Positions 24,986-37,203 of a stretch of DNA of 64,000 nucleotides are shown one piece after another (the stretch's first letter is position 1; every line of letters begins with the position of its first letter). A model generated the notes under the pieces. The model was not told the DNA's origin. It did not search any database and was given only the letters and a program-made list of their open reading frames with translations. Where the stretch lies: NCBI RefSeq assembly GCF_963676685.1, contig NC_092356.1, positions 19,827,750-19,891,749 on the forward strand, given 5' to 3'. A program made the position numbers and the translations under genes. Origin of the DNA: Mytilus edulis (Eukaryota; Mollusca; Bivalvia; Mytilida; Mytilidae).

Positions 24986-26399
24986 TTGTCTTTTTTTCGG
25001 AACATTGAATCCGACGTCATAGTACAAGCTTTCCATGCTGGCACACTATTTGAAAAAAATCGCAAATTGGATGTTTGAATCCCACTTTTAAATTTCCAAG
25101 AAGAACAACTATATTCACCTACTTTATTATCCGGTAATACAAGAAATTAAATGAATGTATCAGTATCAGATATCGTTGTTGCCGCACAATATTAACCTTC
25201 AGAAACACAATCCGTGGGAATGAAAAAAAATTGTTTGAAATAACCTTTTACGCCTGGGTGGACTTCTTTATACCATTGTTTTCCCCGACTAAGACGAACC
25301 GCAATAGAAATTATTCCATTTAGTTTGTGAATTCATTATTTCTGAATATTTAAGATATAAAAAATTAAAATTATAGGTAAAATATTTGAATTGAAAGTGT
25401 TTGATTCTAAAATGCTATACCGCCATTTAGCCTATCATGAAATACAATCACTGTTATTACTACCTAACGTGTTTTCCGTTGAAATTGCAAAGTAGGATTT
25501 CACCAAGCAGGATCAAATACAATGAATCTAAATTGATCATTTTGGAAATTGAAACAAATAAAAGGTTGTTGTCGGCATTGAAATCGAGATTTGTTTTCAA
25601 TCTTTCCGGTCATTATAGCTTAATCATTGTTAATACATGTAAAAGTTAAAATTGTATGTTGGATATTATTCTTTGAGCAATTGTTTTTGTAATAAGTTAA
25701 ATTTACAACAATTTAGTTTTAAAATCCGATTTTTTAAATTTTAATTCACTTTGCTGAGTATTAATTTTATTAATATGTTTTGCCTTACAGATAATAACCG
25801 AATGCTTGTAGAGAAAGTTTTGGTTGGCTTCCTTGCTTTGTTTGTATAAATGTTTATTCAGACTTTGTTATTAAGATTGACATCTTCATATATAGGTATG
25901 TACACCTGTTTATATGATATTAGAATTCAATTGGACGTTATCCCAATTTAATTTTAAAAATTATACAAACAAAGCAAAGAAGTTAATCAAGGTGTTGCTC
26001 TATATGTATTAGGAAAATAGCTGTAAGCTTCAGTGAGATCATGCGAAATATCTATTATTTCTTCTTAAGACAATTTGAAATGAAACAATTGACAAACGAC
26101 AATGAACCTTTGTCACATGTTTGTCATAATTTTATTTTTAGTATTTTTTTTTTATTTTTTTTAATAAGCAGTGCAAATAACCTATAATTTTGTTGCACGA
26201 TCGGACATTATTTTACAAAAACAATCAAGAAATAAGTTAATCTTTTAAACATGCATACGTTAACAATATATCGAAACCTCTAGAAATTATTGTTTGTCCG
26301 CCTAATCTTCTGAATACGCACATAAGTTCAAATTATAAGCGAAGACATTAAAATATACCAGTGTAAAGTAACACAGGCGTACGAGATTTTGGATGATTT
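24986..26399. other. 3' spacer of unit 1
   Basis: I see no gene. An open frame of 70 codons (25437-25649, kept in unit 2 at 53956-54168) has no recognisable domain. The unit 2 equivalent (53509-55845) also holds the Helitron. Confidence 0.4.
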
Positions 26400-26711
26400 A
26401 AAAAAAAATACATGTACATGCAGTAAACCTAGAGTATATACTGGTCATATATGGATATAAACAGTGTTCCCTTATGTTTTCTTATGGTTTAAAATAGTTT
26501 TGGTCATATTGTTCGATAACTTCGTTATGACACGAGAAAGAAAAAGATAGACTTCGTTGTGGGCAAGTACAACAGATGTGTGGCTTATAAATACTCGGCA
26601 AGAACAGATAATAATCCATTGTTTTACGTTTTTAGTGATCTTATTGGGGTGCTTTAAAATAATTCATAACATATGTACAACTGGCTAAAAAATATGATAT
26701 GATATATAAAA

Positions 26712-27006
26712 CAAGAAAGTGTCCATAGTACACGGATGCCCCAATCGCATTATTCCTTTCTATGTTCAGTGGACCGTAAAATTGTAGTCAAAACTCTAAT
26801 TTGGCATTATAATTAGAAGGACCATATCATGTATTAAGTTTTAAGTAGGTAGGCCTTCAACTTTATCAAAATATTCCTTGACAAAAAACTTTAACCAAAA
26901 ACTTTAACCTAAAGCGGGACAGATGGACGAACGGACGCACAGACCAGAAAACATAATGCACATACATAGGACATAATAAATGGTGCATAAAAATATAATT
27001 TACCTG
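26712..27006. repeat. abundant mussel interspersed repeat (unit 2)
   Basis: This is the counterpart of 310-605, with the same end motifs (gcgggacagatggacg, cagaaaacataatg). Confidence 0.6.
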
Positions 27007-27059
27007 TACACGATCGGCCCAAATGAAAGACAAAATCTAACAAACAAGAAAATAGATAC

Positions 27060-28615
27060 TTTAGAGACAGTTCCGAAATTAAAGTTGAGGAAGTCACAGC
27101 AATTTTCGATTCCATGTTACAGAAAGAAGACATTCTATAAGATTTAAATGATAAAATTATGGAAGTGAGCTCGGATGAAGACGCGGTTGATGAAATGCAG
27201 CAAATAGATGAGTATATGTTCGATAAAGATTGAACACTCCGTCAAATAAGAAAACTCATGCAATCCTCACAGTCAAAAAGTCATAATTTACCCATTAATA
27301 TTACCGTTTTCAAGCTAGTTATGTTCTCCCGTTGATATACCAATACATACCATGAATTCACATATATGCAATAGTGTACCTGCAAGCGACTGCTCTCAAT
27401 TGCACCCAATTGTTTCACGACGACATCTGATGTACAATCAAATACATCATCGTTTTATACTAGTAACCCCGCTATATCAGAGATTGTCCCTACAACAAAC
27501 CCGGTTAAGTACATTCCAAGTTGACATTCATCTTCTACCGCAAAAAATCAGCACAATAAATTACCATAGTTGAAATTATCCTACTTTTGGCGAGAGTATT
27601 TTAAATTGGAAATCGTTTTGGGATTGATATGAGACATCTATTCACACAAATCCAACAATCAGCGATGTACAAAAGTTTAACTACTTAAAGTCCCTCCTAC
27701 AAAAAGAAGTATTGCACACCATATCATGTTTTTCTATTACAAACACTTGCTACGGTAAAGCTATTTCGTTGTAACAAGAGAGGTATGAACAGATACATAC
27801 TATTATACAAACATTCCGGCAAGCTCTACTTGATATTTAGCCGCTGATATAGTCTTTATTAAACCTCCGCAATTATTATGACAAAACTGAAACTTACGTA
27901 ATATAGAGTCACTAACTGGTGACACTTATAGTGCGATAGTCGTACCAGTTATTCTGAACAAGTTGCCAGCAGAAATAAGCCAAAACTTAGCTAGGGAACA
28001 TAGGTCAACAAACTGGACCCTAAATAGATTACACAAAGCAATTTTATACGAGTTAGTTATCATGGAAGCCTGTAAAGTACCTCAAAAAGTAGAAAGTAAA
28101 TTCGCATCCGCTACATTCTTGACCATTGCAAAATTACGTACACAAACAGTATTCAACAAGAAAGAAAGGTCGTACTCGAATAAAAAGATAAACACAAAGC
28201 AATGCGCATTTTGTCTTTGCATTACATACCACATCATCCAGTGAAGAAGAATTCAGTCATGACGCCTCTCATGATCGTAGAAGGTTGTAGTTGCAAACAA
28301 ACACCAGATAGTGCTATTTCGAATGACTGCTAAATGAAAGTATCGCCAACATTAAATAAGTCACCACCATAACTACTCAGGTTCGTACATATATAAGTCT
28401 ACAGCTGCAGACATCGAAAAAAGTTTTTAAATTTGCTACTGGACATTGAGAACCGGGATGTGACTAGGTTTTTCTGGTTGAGTAAACCATCAGACAGTGG
28501 AGCAGTCAACTATTACAAGTATTAACAAGAACTGAAAACGATATGGACAAAGATAAACTAATTAAAATCTTAGGATTACGATGGGATACAACCAGTGACA
28601 CATTATGATTCGTTA
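27060..28615 (+). mobile_element. decayed BEL/Pao-type LTR retrotransposon fragment (unit 2)
   Basis: Counterpart of 660-2105. The longest open piece is 27963-28244 (gag-like, with LPAEISQNLAREH and ending near a CAFC motif). A reverse-transcriptase-like remnant follows at about 28425-28605. Multiple frameshifts and stops interrupt it; it is dead and was carried along by the duplication. Confidence 0.62.
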
Positions 28616-30627
28616 CGTCTAATCTAGAAACATCAGAACTCACTTACTAGTACAAATTCTTTAAAAATAGTTAAAAGCAATTTATCAATCAATCTATAAG
28701 TATCAGTTAATAACGAGTTTTTCCCATTGATTTAGGTTAATGAAAACTTGATAGATTTAATTCATGTCGATAAGATTTATTTTATTATAAACCGTTTACT
28801 CTTCAAAATAATCCGTATACATGTATGCAATCAACCGTTTTGTCTATACTATAAATTTAATTATATTTAGTTAAAAAAAAAATCATTTTATTATTAATGA
28901 AATAATGATAATATTAAAACATGCAAAATTCAAACCGGATTTATTTTCACCCTACTTTAACAACTTCAAGATAGCATTGTTCAGTGAACATGTGTCTAAT
29001 GAATATAGATTTAATTGATTGAAAAGACAATTTTGTATCGCTTTGTGATTTTCTTTATTAATGTAAAGATTCCCTTTAGTAATTACTATTGTTTTAAACA
29101 ATGTTGGTTTGTTTTAATATAACGACGAGGTATTGATCTGTAAAAACATATTGACTCGTGAAATTCATTGTTTTCATACTTTACTTATATTAACCCTTTC
29201 AAAAGTAGAGGTGACTGAAGTATAATGGGAATCGGATATACTTCAATATTTCACAGTGTAAACATATAAACTTCAGCAATTGCTATAACGATTTTAGATT
29301 GTTAAACAAATAAGTATATGTTTGTATACTTAAGATCAACTTTTTTAAAACTATAAACAATGACTTGTCACTTGGTGAACTGATATAGAGTAAGTATATT
29401 TATCCTTTTATGTCCTATTTTTGACCAATCAAATACATTATTTCAGAACGGAAAAATTGCACCCGAACCAACAAAGTATGAATACTAGTATATCTACATT
29501 TAGTTGCTACCATAGAATATACTCGAGGTGGAACTGTCAGAATCAGGTAATTTAGCAATTTGACGAAACACAGTAAAAGGTACATGCTGGTTACTAGCAT
29601 GTCAAACATTTACGTGCAAAGAATTAAAGTTTCAAACTTTCCGAATGTACTGTTCTCCTATTCAAAACTAGACAAAATCGTTTTTTCTATATATGAAACT
29701 CAAAAACTAAAAATGATGCAGAGGACATTTTATATTCAGTGATTTGTTTTCTAATCCAAAATTGAAACGTAAAAGCAAAATAATAAATTAAAAACAACAA
29801 ATTTGTGTACGTTTTTTTTTTATTAATTCATGGAACTAACTAGTAACACAATGTTTTGTGATTAATATGTAACATTTAAAGATTCAATGTTGATTTTTGT
29901 TCCGAATTTGATCTGACAAATGGTTTGTTGTATACATAGCATTATTACACTTAAACAAAGATTGAAGTCATAGGTATACGCAGAATCCTTTCATTTATTT
30001 ATAGATCTTTTAGATGAGGCTACTAATTAATAAAGTGATCTAATATTTTGAAAAACCTTCCCTATCTCAATGAACATTCATAATATCGAAGACATTGCTA
30101 TAACAAAGGTGCTAGAAGTGAAGGAATAAAGAAATTGAATGAAACTTTCAGGAAATATACCGTGTCATTCGAAAGTGTGCCACCCATCTTAAGAACTTTC
30201 AAATTGGCTGCCGTTGCCATGGAAACAGCCCAAATGTGAATAAAGAAGAAATCCTTAATCAATATACATTTAATCAACCGTAACAGATACGACCCCAAAC
30301 TGACCCGCCGTAACAACAGTAGGAACTGTCAAATTGATTGCCGTTATAATTTTTAAGATTGGTTCTGTTACCATGGAGGATAAAAGTGTCATATTGACCC
30401 ATCTGGGATAAAACGTCAAAGTACATTTTCTTTCAAATGTTAATTTCAATCGCAGTTTAACCATAAATGGTATTGAAATGTCATCCGAATTTATAATTTT
30501 AAAAATGGCAGCTCTTGCCATGGAAACAACACAAAAATATACAAAACACTTATTTAATTTGAGACAGAATTCTGTAACCGATAGTATGTGCATACGACCA
30601 AATACAAATCTGTACTGCTAATAGAAT

Positions 30628-30879
30628 ATGCTGAATATGCTAGAAGAAGAAAAAAATATAATTCAACGTGAATCTATTATATACAAAAATCGTGTCATGA
30701 ACATGTTGAAGAGAAAATCGACACCACAAGAGGTACAAACACTAAGAGTACATATAAGTGACTTTCGGCACCTGCATTTAAGTACCCATTCGGATATCAA
30801 ACACCTGCTAAAATATACACATAAGCTGAAATCAATCGATGAACATGATGAAAGTGTAATTAAATTTCACAAGATATGA
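30628..30879 (+). CDS. small hypothetical open frame, 83 codons (unit 2)
   Basis: Counterpart of 4027-4278, with Ala to Glu, Arg to Gln and Asn to Asp changes. No domain was recognised. Confidence 0.2.
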   Translation: MLNMLEEEKNIIQRESIIYKNRVMNMLKRKSTPQEVQTLRVHISDFRHLHLSTHSDIKHLLKYTHKLKSIDEHDESVIKFHKI

Positions 30880-31604
30880 TACATACATCATGAGATACAC
30901 AAGCTATTTCGAATTACATGAACAGTTTGTATGCCACTCCGTCAAAATATACTTGAGCTTCACGTGGCGCCACGTTCTTCCTCTTTACGGGAAGAGAAAC
31001 AAGGTCAAAAGCATGCTAAATCTGGCATGTATAAGAGATGTGCCATTTGACTTTGGTGCACTATAAATGTTTGTTGCTACTGTCAGTACGGGGTGATATC
31101 CTCCGCTATTGCTTACAATGGCTATTCTAGTTACAAGTAATACTGATATCGGTATACATAAAAATTGGAAGATAATTATATACTCTAAATAAAATGACCA
31201 TACCGTGACAAAAACTGAGAAGTTTCCTTACATGATTGAGTTAGTCATTCACACATTAGGAAGTGTGACATACTTTCTATCATGATCTTGCTCAGTGTAA
31301 AAGGAAATTATACCTATACACGATGAAAATCAATAATGAAAAACTACTTGTTTAATTCTTTAATGTGGTTATTTAAACGAAGAACAACATAAATTGAAGT
31401 AAACAATATTAAACTGTTAAGAAACAAAATAGTAGTAACATGGCTTATTTATTGCTATTTTTCATATTTTATTCAGTCTTTCTGAATGTATAAGATAATA
31501 CCGAATATAAAAGAGTTATCTGTCAAATGATCAATTGTTAGGTCAAGAAAACTTTTGTTTTTCTTTGTTGACATATTTCTTTGTTTTTATTGTGATTTTA
31601 ACAC

Positions 31605-31895
31605 AACGCTGACTGCTGTACCCCTATTTTTAACATTTTTAATTATGTTTGTCTGTTTTGTTCACACATTGTTCCAGTGTAATGGAATTTTATGCGATGC
31701 TGTTACAAGTGATAGGTTAAATAGCTACAAAACCACGTTTAATCCTTCATTTTCTACAACAGGAAATGTTTGTACCAAGTCAGTAAAATGACAGTTGTTT
31801 TCCATTTATTTGATGTATTTGAGCTTTTGATTGCATCATTTGATACGGGAGTTTTAGATATGAATTTTCCTTGCAGTGCGTTATTTTTGTTAATG
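31605..31895. repeat. interspersed repeat E (unit 2)
   Basis: Counterpart of 5000-5290. Confidence 0.5.
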
Positions 31896-32401
31896 TATTT
31901 ATATTTATTTATAATCTACTGCTGACAAATATAAATAGGTCATAAGTATATATTTACAAGGAAGAAATTGAAATAAAAAATCAGATAAATATCTTTTAAC
32001 ATTGTAAATAGTAAACAATAGGAACTGTATCCTTGATGGTAAACATCAGATATAAACTTGAAATCCTTCCCCGAAGCAAGTACAAATCCAGATTCTATTT
32101 TATAAATTGTATGTTTTAGAGTCTTGATATCTTCATTTACGTTTTTGTCACAAGACTATGGAAAATAAAACGAAAATCGTTAATTGATTTCAAAACTGAT
32201 TGAAAAAAATTGTTTTATTTATATTTTTGTTTTAAAATATTAATATTAGTTTTACAAAAATGATACAGAATTGTGTTTTGATATTTTGTAAAACAAAGAT
32301 CACAGAGTTACCTAGTATGGTCCACGATTACAGTTAAGTACACACTCCTTCTTTAACTCCATTTTTAGTAATGTTACTTGAAAATATCTGTAAAATTGAG
32401 A

Positions 32402-32582
32402 ATAGAAATAGGGAATATGTGAAAAAGACAACAACCCGATCAAAGAGCAACTAACGCCGAAGGACAACAACCCGACCAAAGAGCAACTAACGCCGAAGGA
32501 CACCAATGGGTCTTCAATGCAGCGCGAAAATCTCGCAACCGGAGGCGTACTTCAGCTGGCCCCTAAATAAATATGCATAGTT
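32402..32582. repeat. interspersed repeat F (unit 2)
   Basis: Counterpart of 5795-5975, with the same internal tandem duplication. Confidence 0.55.
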
Positions 32583-33855
32583 ATTTAAACAAAACCTAGG
32601 TTTTTGATAATTATACCAAGGTTTAAAAGGGAGGAAATATTTGTCCGTTTTTCTTTTCGTCTGTGTGAATCAGTATTATATATTCTAAACAACAAGAAAT
32701 GAACCACCACCGTTAATGTCGTTGGAGTAATCATTTATATTGAATAAAACATGTTTTACAAATGAATTAATACCTTTTACCAATTATAACAATTTAACGT
32801 TTAGTGTCTTCGTTCATACAAAATATGTAAATTGGTTTGTTCAAACAGACAATATGTAAAGTGCTATTGAACAGTTCCGTCTGATTTACAAGATGAACTT
32901 TACCTTGACAATATATTCATGGTTTGTTGATCATTTTTTTGTTTATAAGGTTATCAGTGTGTATTTGTTACAATGTTCATTGATCAATTTGTTTGTTTCG
33001 TGATTGCATCTGTTATCGAGTAAAAGGCTATATATAGTATGTCTTTTAAGTGATTGACAGTAGTTTATTTCTATCTGCAGATAAAGTTTAGCCATTTCAC
33101 TCGCATTTATTGGTCAGTTTTCAGATTCCATTACAAAGACATCGATTAATGAAATATGTCAACTATATAGTTTTACATGTAAGTGGATGGATTATAAAAT
33201 AAACATCCCCATCTGACAGATTTTGCAATGGTGTTGGTCGTTTATTACACTTTCTAATAATATTCAAGTTAATTGGTTTATCAAAAGTTAATAGCGTGTT
33301 GATTAGTGTAATAAGAGTTTGTACGCCTAGTACTGTCTAACAGTATATCATCTTCATTTTTACGAATAAAATGTCCTGTCAGCGTTTTGATTTTATCATT
33401 CACTTTCTTTGTGAAATTTTTAACATAACAAAAAACTCATAATACGATATATTATGAATTAAAAATGTTTCGAGTTTTAACCACCAAATACTGTATTTAT
33501 GTATAAAAGCGTTCTTACAAACTATTGCATGCACGATAGAATTATTTTCACAGCAAATAACACAATCCATCGAGAATGCAGACAATATATATACTGCATG
33601 ACAAATGTTAAACAAATATTGATACTGAAAAAAAAACGATTAAAGAAGAGGCAATATATAATTCAGTTTTTATTATTCCTGAATAATATTTTATATTCGC
33701 CATATATTTTCTTGCATTAACAAATCGAGAAAACCAATATCAAGAAAACTCACTATAAAATATGTTTTACTTGTATCCGCTATTTTGAATAAAATACATT
33801 TTACGAATTTCAGCATTCTTTTAGGTTGTGGTCATCTCTAGATCTTATATCCGTT

Positions 33856-34134
33856 TTAAGGTGGCACAAAACACCTTCAATAAAATTAATTTTGCTCCTT
33901 TAATTTTATAAAATTTTGACAATGTTTTTTTTGACCAATGACAAAAACATAAAAATTTCGAAAAACTTGATTCACAAACTTTATCAGAAATTTTTTCTAT
34001 GGACAAATAGCAGTTTGACTAACACCAATTTTGATCACTTAGAAGCTTAATATTTCCTGAATAATAGAATGTAGTTAAAACGTTCAGCCGATTGTTACAT
34101 AGTTATCTCTCTTTAGTGTTATGTATCACCTTAA
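33856..34134. mobile_element. MITE with TTAA ends (unit 2)
   Basis: Same element and position as 7251-7530; it was inserted before the duplication. Confidence 0.6.
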
Positions 34135-35065
34135 TACTAAAAAATGACGGTTACTGGCGTTAGTTAACAGTAAACCAATACACTAAAAAAAAGAAGGAAT
34201 AAAAAGGTTAATATAATATTTTTAAGAAGAAGAAGCTCCAATTAGGAGAAATTATTAATGAAAAAAGATCATGGAGTCCGTAACTAATTTGGAATTTAGA
34301 ACTTGACATATTGTGTTGACACTTCCACTATGTTAAAGACAGTGGATATACATGTGTATGACCTTTGGTATTCAATATGTTGTTAGGTTGCTGTCCCATT
34401 CATTTTATTTCACTTTACAAGCTCCTCAACGTGTGAACCAAACTGTACCATTTCTATATATTTTATTCATTCAGTTATTTATCATATCCGTTAGCTTGCG
34501 TTATAACAGATTTCTCCATCTCAAAATATTAAGTGCTTTTGATTGCCGTTCGCCATTTTGAATAAATTACATTGTATGCGGAGGCTGTTCTTTTTTCAAA
34601 CTGAGTACTATGAGTATTTCAACATACTACCAGGTAGTGGTTATATCTTTCACATCAAATTGATTACTAAAAAGGTTCTGCACTGGCGTTTAGCAACAGT
34701 GTACAGTTAACACAACAAAGAAGAACGAAAGAGGTAAATCAAATATTTGACAAGAGGATAAGTATCAAGTAGGAGAATTCAAAAATAATAGATGATTATA
34801 AAGTTCGTAAAATTCGTTTATTACTAATTTAGAATGTAAAGCTTGACATATCATATTGACACCTGTATTATATTGGAGACATTATGTAGACTTGTATGTT
34901 GTTAGGTTGCTGTCCCATTCACTTCACTTTAAATGTTTTGCAATGGATGAACAGAACTGTATGATTTCTGAATACATATATTTTATTCATTGAATAGACT
35001 TTCTAGCAGGGGTTGTCATTTGCTTAAATAATAAGTTAGCGAAACTTTTTTTCGTTTCATAAAAT
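34135..35065. repeat. two diverged tandem copies of a 450-500 bp repeat (unit 2)
   Basis: Counterpart of 7531-8425, with the first copy complete. Confidence 0.5.
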
Positions 35066-36980
35066 ATCTTATAATATTAAGTGTCAGTTTCAATGTTTGA
35101 AGGAGAACACCATCTACATGTAAATATAAATCAAACAACTAATAATGAATATCAGATCCATCTAAACGTTTTCCTTATAATTATTAAGCCTCTAGTAAAC
35201 CGGTCGACATTACCAGACGATAGCATATACAAGTTCAAATGAAAACATAAAATAATTACTTCTAAAACATGTAAAAATTAAACATCTTATCTGTTTCTGA
35301 TCTCTAGTTTTTTTTTTTTTTGAAATTTGAAATTTGAATACTTGTCAATTTAGCTGACTGTATAATCCCTTGTTATTTCCTGAGCAATCATTTGGCCGAA
35401 AAAAAAACAATATTTTATGTATTAACATTTCCTTGTTTGTTTCTTAGTTTCACCAGTAAAATGAAGTAAAATCAAGATAAAGTATATGACTATAACTTCA
35501 GAACACTTTGACGATTAAAACTTATACTGTGTATACTTTGTAATGGCCGAAGTAGAGTACCTGTATGAAAGGCAATATATAAAAATCTTACAATTCTGTA
35601 ACCACACAAAAACTTTTCAATTTAAATATATAAATATAGATTTTTACATTGGTACATGAACCAGTGGATTATTGGATTTCTACAATCGAGATCATAATAG
35701 TTAAATTATCGAACATTTTGATTCATTCAGTAAGCTGGTAAATGCCATGACCCGTAAACTCATCCAAGTATCTTCTGAGATCATCAGTTACCACACGTTG
35801 ATTGATTTTTTTTATACAATGGATCCGGAAAGGATTAAATTGCCATAGAATTAGAGATATAGAAGTAAAAACACTAGTAAGTCTTCAGAAGGTACATGAT
35901 ATATTAGCTTAATCTAGGTCAAGTAGTTTTCTATTGTGAAGGAATAACCTGAACATGGTGAAAATTCGTTTTCATTGAAAGCACCATTATCTTGATCTGA
36001 CACATAATAATTGTTAATTACGGGGAATGTTTTCAGTTTTTTATAGCTTACATAACCATGATAACTGTAAAAGAAAAATCGATCATACTTTGTTTATCAA
36101 TCAGTAAACGAGGAGCATGACAGTCAAAACAGGTCAAAGGAAAATAGACAAAAATACTGGACAATAAAGATTTTTTCATCATTTCTACTTGTTCAAAGGC
36201 TGATAAAATATTACAAATCAAAGACTGTATATACAATAATGGTCAGATGTTACATTATTGAAGCAAGTTTCTATATGCTTTGGTGTGCTTCGTCTAATAT
36301 TTTGACCGGGTTACTTTAAGCTCAATCATTGTAAGGAAAACGTTTAGATTGATTTGGTATTTTAATTATTTGTTGTTTACTATGTACGTGTATCATGTTT
36401 TAGTTACAAGAATTGGAACCTGAAACTTAATACAGTAACATTATAAAAATCAGCTGTTGAGCTCATCTGAACATTTGGCAATTGAGCTATTCACAGACCA
36501 TCGTTTCGTTTCTCTACACTTATGAAGATACTAAATGTAATTTGTATACTAAATTTATAATTAGCTGAGATTAATAGGGTGTATAACGAGTAACAATTAG
36601 CTGATATCGCTTGATATCAACTCGAATTATTTGGCGGGTTTATCATTACTATTTGAATTGATTGATTTATAAATTAAGATTAAAAGAGCTGAACTTATCA
36701 GATCAAAACAAATCGAAAGTACATCAAACGAAAATACAGAGTTGACATGGCAGAGTACTTATACAGAATTTACCACACATCTACTGCCTTGGATTAAAGG
36801 TTAAAAATATCTCTTACTTTTAATCATAAAGGTGTTTTCTATATCTGTAAAATTTAAAATAATAATGAGTTACAATACAAATAAAGAATAGAAACCTAGA
36901 GGTAAAAAAAGAAAATCTGTACCAATGTCCTCAAAACATTGTATCTAAGTTTAGCAATTACTGTTTTAATGTCTTTTAGA

Positions 36981-37203
36981 ATGGCATCGGCGTTACCAGT
37001 AATATCAAGAGAGGAAATTAATTTTCTGAAAGTCGCCAATTTGTTGATAAGACATTCACCGAGGGCTGTTAGAATCTTATTTGATAGGGAGTTTAACCCA
37101 AGTGGTTTGACATCAGTGCTATCAAAGAACAGGATTAAACTAGATAAGTTGAAAAAGAAACATGTCATTACACAGACGCAGTGGAGCTTGTTATATCCTT
37201 CAG
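36981..37203 (+). CDS. exon 1 of intact gene: N-terminal half of HEPN domain
   Basis: The ATG opens MASALPVISREE, the usual start of DZIP3-like HEPN proteins. The exon is 74 codons plus one base and ends at a CAG|GTGAAT donor (phase 1). It contains the family-typical FLKVANLL and LSKNRIKLDKLKKK segments. A CTTTTAG acceptor sits two bases before the ATG, so translation should begin near the start of this exon. Confidence 0.88.

Larger units (their letters stand above)
1..26399 (+). repeat. tandem unit 1 of a large head-to-tail duplication
   Basis: The whole segment is repeated as unit 2 starting at 26400; both begin with a poly-A run followed by tacatgtacatgcag. The same order of repeats, retroelement remnant and gene exons is found in both units with scattered substitutions and small indels. 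Unit 1 lacks several short blocks present in unit 2: about 70 bp near 1750, about 90 bp near 3140, about 35 bp near 7700 and 13 bp near 26335. It alone carries the insertions at 21298-22804 and about 24575-24755. The window starts at the unit's first base, so the upstream boundary is not visible and further units may lie to the left. Confidence 0.95.
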
